From Actinomadura sp. CNU-125 (lineage in GTDB: Bacteria > Actinomycetota > Actinomycetes > Streptosporangiales > Streptosporangiaceae), in contig NZ_MKJY01000581.1 of NCBI RefSeq assembly GCF_001942465.1, forward strand, positions 1 to 64,000: a DNA stretch of 64,000 nt, written 5' to 3'. The notes under the pieces were generated by a model that was not told the origin of the DNA, ran no database searches, and saw only the letters and a program-made list of their open reading frames with translations. This document shows, one piece after another, positions 27,804-37,367 of the stretch (its first letter is position 1; each line of letters opens with the position of its first letter). Position numbers and translations under genes: made by a program.

Positions 27804-28052
27804 GTTCACGCCCGCGGTGGTGGTGAGTGATGTGTCCCTGAACTCTTCTACCTTGATCACGCCCGGATGGGGCCGTCGTGGCACAAGTAGGACATCCACC
27901 GGACATTGTGCCCGTAACCAGCAACGACCATGAACGCCGCTTGTTCAGCCGGTGATCACGCGTCCGTCATTTCGTGCACGGACGGGCGCAGCGGCCGCCT
28001 TCGAGGGTGGTGGCCGCCGCGGCGCGTCGCCGCGGCGGAAGGAAGAGCGCTC

Positions 28053-29138
28053 ATGAGGATGTGGCACAGGGCCGCGGCGGGCTGCGCGGCGGGGTGTGCG
28101 GCGGTCGTGCTGGCGGGCGGGATCGCCGCTCCGGCCGAGGCGGAGCGGAAGCACGGCGGACGGTTCGACCTGCAAGCCCACCGGGGCGGGCTCGGGCTGG
28201 TCGTGGAGAGCACGACGGCGGCGTTCGCGAACGCCCTGGAACTCGGGGTCACCACCCTGGAACTGGACGTGCAGATCACCGAGGACCGGCGGGCGGTCGT
28301 CACCCACGACCGGCGGGTCAGCGGGAAGAAGTGCCGGGACACCGGGCCCGCCTCCCCCGGCGACCCCGAGTTCCCGTACGTCGGCAAATACGTCAAGGAT
28401 CTGACGCTGCGGCAGGTGCGGACGCTGGACTGCGGGACGCTGACGCTCGCCGAACACCCCGGCCAGCGGCCCGTCCCCGGCGCGCGGATGCCGCTGCTCG
28501 GGGAGGTGTTCGATCTCGTCCACCGGTACCGGGCCTACGGCGTGAAGCTCAACATCGAGACGAAGGTCGAGGCGGGGGCGCCGGACGAGACGGCGCCGCG
28601 CGAGCAGTTCGTGCGGATCACGGCGCGCGAGGTGCGCCGCGCGCGGATGCTGCGGCAGGTGACGATCCAGAGCTTCGACTGGGGCGCGCTGATGCGGATG
28701 CGCGAGGTCGAACCGCGGCTGGAGCTGGTGGCGCTCACGAACTTCGACTTCCTGCAGACGGGACGGCCGGGACGGTCGCCGTGGCTGGGCGGCCTCGACA
28801 TCGACGACTTCGGCGGCGACCCGCTGGCGGCGGTCGCGTCGTTCGGCGCGACCGCGTTCTCGCCGGTGCACGGCTTCCCGCAGAACGGGAAGGTCACCGA
28901 CCCCGGCTACCGGCCGTACGTGACCGAGGCGATGGTGGAGCGGGCGCACCGGCTGGGGATCAAGGTGGTGCCGTGGACGGTCGACGACGCGGCGACCATG
29001 AACAAGCTCATCGACGACGGGGTGGACGGCATCATCACGGACTATCCCGACCGGCTGCGCGCGGTGATGGCCGATCGCGGGCTCAAGCTTCCGAAGCGGT
29101 ACCGGCCCCGGAAGACCGGGGGGTGGGTCGGTCGTTGA
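28053..29138 (+). CDS. Secreted glycerophosphodiester phosphodiesterase
   Basis: A 361-residue exported GDPD. A Sec signal peptide (AAAGCAAGCAAVVLAGGIAA, cleaved near AEA) precedes a TIM barrel with the catalytic set QAHRGG, LELDVQITEDRR and VVTHDRRV. The C-terminus has WTVDDAATMNKLIDDGVDGI and ITDYPDRL, typical of the family. It hydrolyses glycerophosphodiesters to glycerol 3-phosphate and an alcohol, allowing phosphate or carbon scavenging outside the cell. ATG 28053 has GGAAGGAAG just upstream; the open frame continues further but without a signal peptide at its end. Confidence 0.88.
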   Translation: MRMWHRAAAGCAAGCAAVVLAGGIAAPAEAERKHGGRFDLQAHRGGLGLVVESTTAAFANALELGVTTLELDVQITEDRRAVVTHDRRVSGKKCRDTGPASPGDPEFPYVGKYVKDLTLRQVRTLDCGTLTLAEHPGQRPVPGARMPLLGEVFDLVHRYRAYGVKLNIETKVEAGAPDETAPREQFVRITAREVRRARMLRQVTIQSFDWGALMRMREVEPRLELVALTNFDFLQTGRPGRSPWLGGLDIDDFGGDPLAAVASFGATAFSPVHGFPQNGKVTDPGYRPYVTEAMVERAHRLGIKVVPWTVDDAATMNKLIDDGVDGIITDYPDRLRAVMADRGLKLPKRYRPRKTGGWVGR

Positions 29139-29191
29139 CGCGGGCGGGTAGCTTTACTAGTCGGGCCGCCCGGCCCGTACCGTTCGTTATC

Positions 29192-29220
29192 TTGAATCGT
29201 TCGCATTTGTGAAGTTAGGT
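29192..29220 (+). promoter_or_regulatory. Promoter of the second Fur gene, apparently leaderless
   Basis: TTGAAT (29192-29197) and TTAGGT (29215-29220) are 17 bases apart, and the ATG at 29228 begins 8 bases after the -10. There is no ribosome site, so the mRNA probably starts at or next to the ATG. The CTTGAATC stretch is shared with the furA promoter at 32.4 kb. Confidence 0.45.
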
Positions 29221-29227
29221 TGGCGTC

Positions 29228-29659
29228 ATGACCGCGTCCCAGAGCCGGAACCCCGCCCAGGAGCTGCGCGGGGTCGGCCTGCGGGTCACGGCGGCCCGCG
29301 TCGCGCTGCTCGAGACCGTCCGGACGGGTGATCACCTCGGGGTCGAGGCGATCGCCTCGGGGGTCCGTGACCGCGTGGGCCACATCAGCCTCCAGGCCGT
29401 CTACGAGGCGCTGCACGCGCTCACCGCGGCCGGGCTCGTCCGCCGCATCGAACCCGCCGGAAGCCCGGCGCGGTTCGAGGGACGGGTCGGCGACAACCAC
29501 CATCACCTGGTGTGCCGCAAGTGCGGCGCGGTCAAGGACGTCGACTGCGCCGTGGGGCACCCGCCGTGCCTCGACCCGGTGGACGATGCCGGGTACCTGA
29601 TCGACGAGGCGGATGTCACATTCTGGGGCCTTTGCCCGAAGTGCCAGGCCGCCGCCTGA
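29228..29659 (+). CDS. Fur family transcriptional regulator (FurA/CatR-like paralog)
   Basis: A 143-residue Fur-family repressor. The winged helix (LRVTAARVALLETVRTGDHL, then ISLQAVYEALHALTAAGLVR) is followed by the metal-sensing part with DNHHHLVCRKCG and a closing CPKC, the zinc site. Sequence similarity is closest to the FurA at 32.0-32.4 kb (both share YxxLHALTAAGLVRRI and VDCAVG), which places it in the peroxide-sensing FurA/CatR group. It converges with katG, so katG lies between two Fur genes. It may be leaderless. Confidence 0.88.
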   Translation: MTASQSRNPAQELRGVGLRVTAARVALLETVRTGDHLGVEAIASGVRDRVGHISLQAVYEALHALTAAGLVRRIEPAGSPARFEGRVGDNHHHLVCRKCGAVKDVDCAVGHPPCLDPVDDAGYLIDEADVTFWGLCPKCQAAA

Positions 29660-29698
29660 CAGACCCGGTGCCCCGAGCGGCCACCTGACGAACCCGGG

Positions 29699-29732
29699 GA
29701 TCCGGGCCGGCCCATGCGGACCGGCCCGGATC
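29699..29732. terminator. Bidirectional terminator hairpin between fur paralog and katG
   Basis: GATCCGGGCCGG (29699-29710) and CCGGCCCGGATC (29721-29732) form a perfect 12-bp stem with a 10-base loop, followed by TTCTC. It sits between two convergent genes. Confidence 0.65.
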
Positions 29733-29740
29733 TTCTCGGA

Positions 29741-31990
<2,250 letters not shown>

Positions 31991-32425
31991 TCAGGAACTC
32001 TCGGTGACGGAGCAGTCGGGGCACAGCCCCCAGAAGACGACCTCGGCCTCGTCGATCGAGGAGTAGCCGCGGTCGTCCGGCGCGGTCAGGCACGGTGCGT
32101 CGCCGACGGCGCAGTCGACGTCGGCGATGGCGCCGCATGCCCGGCACACGAGGTGGTGGTGGTTGTCCCCGACCCGCAACTCGTAGCGCGCCACGGAACC
32201 GGACGGCTGGATCCGGCGGACCAGACCGGCCGCGGTCAGTGCGTGCAACGAGTCGTACACGGCCTGGTGGGAGACCTTCGGGAGACGGCTGCGCACGGCA
32301 CCGATGATCGTGTCGGTGTCCGCGTGCGGGTGCTTCTGCACCGCGCCCAGCACGGCCGTCCGGGGACGGGTCACGCGCAGGGCGGCACCGCGCAGCAGCT
32401 GCTGGAAGTCCAAGGCCGTCGCCAC
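31991..32425 (-). CDS. furA: Fur family peroxide-responsive repressor FurA
   Basis: A 144-residue Fur-family protein directly upstream of katG. It has the winged helix (RVTRPRTAVLGAVQKHPHAD and VSHQAVYDSLHALTAAGLVR), the HHHLVCRACG metal site and a closing CPDC. The start is GTG 32425, which lies only 7 bases after the likely -10, so the transcript is probably leaderless; the open frame upstream has no family sequence. In actinobacteria FurA represses furA-katG and is inactivated by peroxide. An inverted repeat CTTGA/TCAAG overlaps its -35. Confidence 0.9.
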   Translation of the reverse strand: MATALDFQQLLRGAALRVTRPRTAVLGAVQKHPHADTDTIIGAVRSRLPKVSHQAVYDSLHALTAAGLVRRIQPSGSVARYELRVGDNHHHLVCRACGAIADVDCAVGDAPCLTAPDDRGYSSIDEAEVVFWGLCPDCSVTESS

Positions 32426-32432
32426 GCCGGAA

Positions 32433-32462
32433 AGACTGTCCCAGTTTCTTGAATCAGTCAAG
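32433..32462 (-). promoter_or_regulatory. furA-katG promoter and autoregulatory operator
   Basis: On the minus strand TTGACT (32456-32461) is 17 bases from CAGTCT (32433-32438), and the furA GTG begins 8 bases after. The 15-base dyad CTTGA-N5-TCAAG (32448-32462) covers the -35, which fits repression by FurA. Confidence 0.6.
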
Positions 32463-32565
32463 AGTAGGAATCGATAAGGACGGAACCGGAGTTCTCGCGA
32501 CGGGTCCGCAGGCCGTGCGGGTGCCGTGCGGGTGCCGTGCCGGAGCCGTCCCGGTGCGGTGCCGG

Positions 32566-33129
32566 TCAGCGGCGGACGCCGAAGAGGACCGTCAGGACGT
32601 CCTCGATGATCTCCGGATGGTCGGCCTGCTCCCGGTCGAGGAGCCACTGCTGCTGCATGCCGTCCAGCAGCGCCAGCAGCGCCGTCGCCGCCGCGCGCGG
32701 GGTGAGCCCGCTCGGCAGCCGGTCGCCCCACCGCTCGGCGAAGCTGCGGACCATGCGCTCGCGGACCTTCGCGTAGTGGTCGCGGAAGTACTCCTGCGCC
32801 GGATGCCCCTCGGTGACGCTCTCGGCCATCAGGACGCTGTAGACCTGCGCGAGCCCGGGGTGCTCGTGATCGTGCGCGACCACCTCGGCCATCTGGGCGG
32901 GCCAGTCCTCGTCGGCGTGCCCGGCGAGCAGGTGCTCGCGGTTCAACTCCTCCCGGCGCCGCAGGATCTCGACGAGCAGCTTCTTCTTGCTCGGGAAGTA
33001 GTGCAGGACTCCCTGCCTGGTCAGCCCCACCTTCGCCGCGATCGCGTCGAGGGAGGCCCCGCGGTAGCCGCGTTCGGCGAACATGCCGAGCGCGACGTCC
33101 ACGATCTCCTCGCGCCTGCCGCGCGTCAT
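32566..33129 (-). CDS. TetR family transcriptional regulator
   Basis: An intact 187-residue TetR-type regulator: an N-terminal helix-turn-helix (REEIVDVALGMFAERGYRGA, then VGLTRQGVLHYFPSKKKLLV) followed by a helical ligand domain with TALLALLDGMQQQWLLD, a C-terminal pattern often annotated TetR_C in BetI/AcrR-like proteins. ATG 33129 has a GGAG site. It is divergent from the SDR gene, and a perfect 20-base palindrome lies between them, so it most likely represses both. Confidence 0.88.
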   Translation of the reverse strand: MTRGRREEIVDVALGMFAERGYRGASLDAIAAKVGLTRQGVLHYFPSKKKLLVEILRRREELNREHLLAGHADEDWPAQMAEVVAHDHEHPGLAQVYSVLMAESVTEGHPAQEYFRDHYAKVRERMVRSFAERWGDRLPSGLTPRAAATALLALLDGMQQQWLLDREQADHPEIIEDVLTVLFGVRR

Positions 33130-33167
33130 GCGATCTCCACGGAGGGAACCGTATCGGCCTATATCCC

Positions 33168-33191
33168 TACCTACAGGTAAGTAGGTACGCT
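33168..33191. promoter_or_regulatory. TetR-type operator and SDR gene -10
   Basis: TACCTAC (33168-33174) and GTAGGTA (33181-33187) are perfect inverted arms with a 6-base spacer, between the divergent TetR and SDR genes. TACGCT (33186-33191) would place the SDR transcript start close to its ATG at 33199, so that gene may be leaderless. Confidence 0.6.
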
Positions 33192-33198
33192 TCCCGGC

Positions 33199-33999
33199 AT
33201 GAGCGAAACGGCGATCATCACGGGCGCGGCGGGCGGCATCGGCGAGGCGACGGCCAGGCGGCTGGCGGCGTCCGGGGCCCGGTGCGTGCTCGTCGACCGC
33301 GACCCGAAGGTGACGGACGTGGCCGCCTCCATCGGCGGGACCGCGCTGGTGGGCGACCTGACCGACCCCGACCTGTCGATGCGGGCGGTCGCGCAGGCGG
33401 GCGACCGGCTCGACCTGCTCGTCCTCAACGCCGGGCGCAACTCCCCCGACAAGGACCCGGCGTCACTCGACCTCGACCGCTACCAGGCGGTCGTCGGCGT
33501 GAACCAGCACTCCGTCACCTACGGCCTGCGGGCCGCGCTCCCGGCGATGCGCCGGGGCGGCGGCGGCTCGATCGTCGTCACCGCGTCGCTCGCCGCCCTG
33601 CACGGCGTCGAGCAGGACCCGATCTACACCATGACCAAGCACGCGGTCATCGGCCTGGTCCGCGCCCTGTCCGGGCCGCTGTCGCGTGAGGGGATCCGGC
33701 TCTCCGCCGTCTGCCCCGGGCTCGTCGACACCCCGCTGACGGCGGGCGCGCGGGACCGGTTCCGGGCCGCGGGCGTCCCGATGCTCACCGCCGACGAGGT
33801 CGCCGCCGCCATCGAGACGACGCTGCGCGACGGCGAGCCCGGCACCGAACTCGTCGTCCACCCGGGCCGGACCCCGGTGCGCTACATCGCGGCGCCGCCT
33901 CCCCTGACGCGCGCCGCGCGCGCCGCGCGCGCCGCGCGCGCGCGCCCGTCCGTCCGGCGTTGTCCGAGGTCACAGCGGGTGATCTTCACAAAGCCGTGA
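33199..33999 (+). CDS. SDR family oxidoreductase
   Basis: A 266-residue short-chain dehydrogenase. The nucleotide motif TGAAGGIGEA is at residues 8-17, NAG at 81-83, the catalytic Ser in VVTASLAALHG and YTMTK (Y and K of the active site) near 142. The fold ends around YIAAPPPL; the last 30 residues are a low-complexity tail read through a CGCGCCGCG repeat and look unlike family sequence, so the true C-terminus may differ. The ATG follows a -10 at leaderless distance. The gene is controlled, presumably, by the divergent TetR product. The substrate is unknown. Confidence 0.85.
   Translation: MSETAIITGAAGGIGEATARRLAASGARCVLVDRDPKVTDVAASIGGTALVGDLTDPDLSMRAVAQAGDRLDLLVLNAGRNSPDKDPASLDLDRYQAVVGVNQHSVTYGLRAALPAMRRGGGGSIVVTASLAALHGVEQDPIYTMTKHAVIGLVRALSGPLSREGIRLSAVCPGLVDTPLTAGARDRFRAAGVPMLTADEVAAAIETTLRDGEPGTELVVHPGRTPVRYIAAPPPLTRAARAARAARARPSVRRCPRSQRVIFTKP
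33910..33945 (+). repeat. Short GC-rich tandem repeat at the 3' end of the SDR gene
   Basis: Three copies of the 9-base unit CGCGCCGCG followed by a CG-alternating tail. They encode (Arg-Ala-Ala)n. Such tracts slip easily during replication or sequencing. Confidence 0.7.
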
Positions 34000-34056
34000 A
34001 TGCGCGTTACGTTCCGAGCGGCAAGTAACCGACATCTCACGGAGCGCGGTGATTCG

Positions 34057-35448
34057 ATGAAGCCTGTCGAAGATTTCCTGGACGGTGCGAGCGGCTTCGT
34101 CTGGGGTCCGTGGCTGCTCATCCCGCTGCTGCTGCTCACCGGCCTGTATCTCACGATCCTGCTGCGCGGCGTGCAGTTCCGGCACTTCAAGCTCGCCTTC
34201 TGGCTCGCGTTCGTCAAACGCAGCGACGGCGACGACAGCGAGGGCGACATCGCCCACTACCAGGCCCTGACGACGGCGCTGGCCGCGACCGTCGGCGTCG
34301 GCAACATCGCCGGCGTCGCCACCGCCATCGCCCTCGGCGGGCCCGGCGCGGTGTTCTGGATGTGGTGCACCGGCCTGGTCGGCATGGCGACCAAGTACAG
34401 CGAGGCGTTCCTCGGGGTGCGGTTCCGGCGCAAGGACGCCGCGGGCGAGCAGAGCGGCGGCCCCATGCACTACCTGCGCGAGGGGATCGGGGGCCGCCTC
34501 GGCTGGTTCCTCGGCGGGTTCTTCGCCATCGCGGGCGTTTTCGCGTCGTTCGGCATCGGCAACATGGTCCAGGCCAACGCCGTCACCACCAACGTCCATG
34601 CCGAATGGGGCTGGGACACCTGGATCACCGGGGCGAGCATCACGCTGCTGGCCGCCGCGGTGATCCTCGGCGGCATCAAGACCCTCGGCCGGATCACCAG
34701 CGCGTTCGTCCCGATCATGATCGTCTTCTACATCCTGGGCGCGGCGGGCGTCCTGGCCTTCAACCTCGGCGAACTGCCCGGCGCGCTCGGCCTGATCTTC
34801 ACCGACGCCTTCACCGGCACGTCCGCCGCCGGCGGGTTCGCGGGCGCGGGCATGGCCGCCGCCATCCGGTACGGCGTCGCGCGCGGCATCTTCTCCAACG
34901 AGTCCGGGCTCGGCACCGGCGGCATCGCCGCGGCGGCCGCCAAGACCACCCACCCGGTGCGGCAGGCGCTCGTGTCGATGACCCAGACCTTCATCGACAC
35001 CCTCGTCGTCGTCAGCTTCACCGCACTGGCGATCATCGTGACGGACGCGTGGAAGACCGGCGGCGAGGACGACGCGGGCACCTTCACCGCGTACGCCTTC
35101 GACGAGGGGCTCCCCGGCGAGTGGGGCAGCGTCATCGTGACGTTCGGCATCCTGTTCTTCGCGTTCTCGACCCTGCTCGGCTGGTCGTACTACGGCGAGC
35201 GCTGCATGGAGTACCTGTTCGGCCGCAATGCCGTGCTGCCGTACCGGCTGGCGTTCATCGCGATGATCTACGTCGGTTCGGTCTCCACGATCACCGTGGT
35301 GTGGACCTTCTCGGACGTGATGAACGGGCTGATGGCACTGCCCAACCTCGTGGGCCTGCTGATCCTGAGCCCGCTCGTCTGGCGCGAGACCCGCTCGTAC
35401 TTCAAGGCGGGCCCGCAGGAGGAGCCGTCCGACGCGGTCAAGACCTGA
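34057..35448 (+). CDS. Sodium:alanine symporter (AGCS family)
   Basis: An intact 463-residue alanine/glycine:cation symporter with about ten or eleven membrane helices. The family signature regions are clear: TTALAATVGVGNIAGVATAI (about 72-91), PGAVFWMWCTGLVGMATKYS and GIFSNESGLGTGGIAAAAAK (about 277-296). It couples uptake of alanine or glycine to sodium or proton entry at the cytoplasmic membrane. ATG 34057 is preferred to an upstream ATG because it begins the typical MKPVEDFLDGASGFVWGP; GGAG lies 11 bases before it. It ends at a strong hairpin terminator. Confidence 0.93.
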   Translation: MKPVEDFLDGASGFVWGPWLLIPLLLLTGLYLTILLRGVQFRHFKLAFWLAFVKRSDGDDSEGDIAHYQALTTALAATVGVGNIAGVATAIALGGPGAVFWMWCTGLVGMATKYSEAFLGVRFRRKDAAGEQSGGPMHYLREGIGGRLGWFLGGFFAIAGVFASFGIGNMVQANAVTTNVHAEWGWDTWITGASITLLAAAVILGGIKTLGRITSAFVPIMIVFYILGAAGVLAFNLGELPGALGLIFTDAFTGTSAAGGFAGAGMAAAIRYGVARGIFSNESGLGTGGIAAAAAKTTHPVRQALVSMTQTFIDTLVVVSFTALAIIVTDAWKTGGEDDAGTFTAYAFDEGLPGEWGSVIVTFGILFFAFSTLLGWSYYGERCMEYLFGRNAVLPYRLAFIAMIYVGSVSTITVVWTFSDVMNGLMALPNLVGLLILSPLVWRETRSYFKAGPQEEPSDAVKT

Positions 35449-35464
35449 CGCCCGCTCCGCCGCC

Positions 35465-35507
35465 GACGGGACGGGACGGGACGCGCGCCGTCCCGTCCCG
35501 TCCCGTC
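35465..35507 (+). terminator. Long perfect hairpin after the symporter gene
   Basis: Arms at 35465-35483 and 35489-35507 are perfectly complementary over 19 bases (repeats of GACGGG and CCCGTC) with a 5-base loop, 17 bases after the symporter stop. There is no T tract, which is common for actinobacterial terminators. Confidence 0.7.
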
Positions 35508-35722
35508 GTGGTCGGAGACGGCGACGGCGGGCGCGGACCTGAAACACGTTCTCAAAACGCGGCCGGAGCACCTTCCGGGAGATCGAAGGTGATCAGCGCG
35601 GCACGCCCGGCGGCGTCACGCCCGCCTTTCAAGGAATTCTCGCCACTTTCCTCACTCCAGTCACAGCAACGACACTTGTATTGCTGCCAAAGAAAGCTGT
35701 CAACATAGGCACATTTCGGGCG
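35508..35722. other. Non-coding stretch before the KstR-type promoter
   Basis: The gap from 35508 to 35949 contains no gene I can support. Its first part is AT-richer than the surroundings, with no clear site. Its middle holds the promoter described at 35723-35770, and the rest is a leader of about 190 bases with a weak CGGAGA/TCTCCG dyad. Confidence 0.5.
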
Positions 35723-35770
35723 TTGACCGCCCCCCGGCCGTTGCCTATGGTGTCAATAGAACGCGTTCTA
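35723..35770 (+). promoter_or_regulatory. Promoter overlapped by a KstR-type box
   Basis: TTGACC (35723-35728) and TATGGT (35746-35751) are 17 bases apart. Directly after the -10, covering the expected start point, is the perfect 14-base palindrome TAGAACGCGTTCTA (35757-35770). It matches the published KstR consensus TnnAACnnGTTnnA for the repressor of cholesterol breakdown genes in actinobacteria. Confidence 0.7.
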
Positions 35771-35949
35771 GTAACACGGTCGGAGACTCGTGTCGATGGA
35801 GACGGGACTCTCCGGCCGATGGTCCCCGGTACGCCGTGCCTTCCCCGCTCCCCCGGCCAGGGACGGGCGAGCCACCGGACCGAGGACTCCCACCCCCTTT
35901 TCCTCCGGGTGCAGGCGCGACGCCCACGTTCCCGAAATGAGGACACCCC

Positions 35950-36433
35950 TTGTCCCGCATCAGCCTGAAAGCCGCGGCCATCTCCACGACCGCCGCGGCC
36001 GCCCTCACCGTCGCCATGACCGCCACCCCCGCGCTGGCCTGGCCGGCCGGCACCTTCACCGCCACCCTCGACGGCACCATGGTCATCGACGCGGGCATCC
36101 CCGCCTCGTGCACCGAGTCCGTGCTCTCCGGCACCGTCACCGCGGACGGCCAGCTCTCGGTCACCGACGCTCCGTCGGCGGCTGCGGCGTCACCGTCACG
36201 CCGGAGGACCTGCCGTGGGAAGCAGCCTCAGCAACGGCGTCGCGACCTTCAGCGGCTTCTCGATGAGCGCGATCGGCTGCACCTTCGGCGGCAACCTGAC
36301 CGGGTCCTACTCCGGCGGCGAGACCTTCCCGGTCACCGCCACGTTCACCGAGCAGACCGTCCAGAAGACGAGCGGCTTCCTCTGCCCGTCCTCCGCCACC
36401 GTCACCGCCTCGTACACCTTCTCCCAGCCCTGA
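35950..36433 (+). CDS. Small secreted protein, KstR-box gene (two frameshifts as given)
   Basis: An exported protein of about 160 residues. It begins at TTG 35950, which has GAGGA 7 bases upstream. A Sec signal (AAALTVAMTATPALA) is followed by a mature chain rich in Thr, Ser and Gly (WPAGTFTATLDGTMVIDAGI, then CTESVLSGTVTADGQLSVTD). The frame breaks near 36174 and 36220; one base added at each gives CGVTVTPEDLPWGSSLSNG and a tail rich in beta strands ending TASYTFSQP. Four or so Cys residues could form disulfides. I do not recognise a family. The KstR-type box suggests induction with sterol use. Confidence 0.65.
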
Positions 36434-36447
36434 TCCACCGCACCGTA

Positions 36448-36473
36448 GGCCCCGGCGGGCGCCCGCCGGGGCC
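36448..36473. terminator. Palindromic terminator between convergent genes
   Basis: GGCCCCGGCGGGC (36448-36460) and GCCCGCCGGGGCC (36461-36473) make a perfect 26-base palindrome between the ends of the secreted-protein gene and the mam gene. Confidence 0.6.
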
Positions 36474-36490
36474 ACGGCCCGTCCGCGCGG

Positions 36491-37351
36491 TCACTCGTCG
36501 GGCGACGCCCCCGGCGTGGGCACGGCCGCCCCGCCGCCGTCGCCCTGCTGCTTCCCGTCGGGGTCGGTCATGGTCTCCTGCGCGGCGCCGATCGAGGTCA
36601 CCTCGGTCACGCGCCACTGCCCGTCCTTGAGCGTCAGCCGCATGTCCAGGTGCGAGCCCAGCACCCGCCGGGTGCCCGCCGAGCTGCGCACCTCCGAGTC
36701 CATCACCACGATCGCCCGCGCGGTCGACTCGTCGACGTCCCCGAGGTAGACGGCCCGCACGGTCGCGGACGCGTCCGCCTTGAGCTTGGTGATGACGCCT
36801 TCGAGCCCGCCCGTGAACGCGACGTCGTAGGTCTTGGCGAAGTCCTCCGACGCGAGCGACAGCACCCGGTTCCGGGCGTCCTGCAGATGCTCGTGGTCGT
36901 AGCTGAGCAGCGCCTGCCCGAACTCGCCCGCCTGCTCCTTCACCGCGCTCCGCGCCGCTTCCTCCTGCGCGGCCTGATCCGCCCGGTACCACTGCAACCC
37001 GGCCGTCACGACCGCCGCGACCAGGACCACGGCGACCGCCGCACGAACGAGCAACCCCCGCCGCCGCGCGCGCCCCTCGGCGTCGGCCGTCGCGGCTTTC
37101 TCGCTCTTCGCGAGCTTCTCGGAGTCCGCGAGCTCTTCGCCCTCCCCGGGCGCGTCCGCCTCGGCGGACGTCTCGGCCTTCGCCGACTTCGCGTCCTCCG
37201 CAGGCGCCTCGCCCGTCTCGTCCTTCGCGGACGTCTCGGGCTCGGGCTCGGTGTCCGGCTTCTCGACGTCCTCGGTCTTCGCGGTCTTCACGGCCTCGGG
37301 GTCGGCTTCGGTCCGGTCGTCCGCCTCGGCGGTCTCGACGTCGGCTGGCAT
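36491..37351 (-). CDS. Mce-associated membrane protein (Mam)
   Basis: A 286-residue protein with a long acidic, Glu/Lys/Ala-rich cytoplasmic N-terminus (about 1-95), one membrane helix (LLVRAAVAVVLVAAVVTAGL, about 99-118) and an extracytoplasmic alpha/beta domain (LSYDHEHLQDARNRVLSLAS, VRAVYLGDVDESTARAIVVM, DGQWRVTEV) with a proline/glycine tail. This is the layout of actinobacterial Mce-associated proteins, which stabilise Mce importers at the membrane. It is the last gene of the mce operon, 16 bases after mceF. The highly charged N-terminus is longer than usual. Confidence 0.8.
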   Translation of the reverse strand: MPADVETAEADDRTEADPEAVKTAKTEDVEKPDTEPEPETSAKDETGEAPAEDAKSAKAETSAEADAPGEGEELADSEKLAKSEKAATADAEGRARRRGLLVRAAVAVVLVAAVVTAGLQWYRADQAAQEEAARSAVKEQAGEFGQALLSYDHEHLQDARNRVLSLASEDFAKTYDVAFTGGLEGVITKLKADASATVRAVYLGDVDESTARAIVVMDSEVRSSAGTRRVLGSHLDMRLTLKDGQWRVTEVTSIGAAQETMTDPDGKQQGDGGGAAVPTPGASPDE

Positions 37352-37367
37352 CGGTTCCTCCTTCCGG

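Noticed and set aside
27961-27984. CGTCCGT/ACGGACG dyad between the sulfotransferase and GDPD genes
   Set aside because: The arms are perfect, but they are GC-rich words common in this genome and there is no regulator gene nearby, so no operator is claimed.
33910-33945. CG-alternating tract as a recombination or Z-DNA element
   Set aside because: It is short, lies inside a coding frame and has no copy seen elsewhere in the window.
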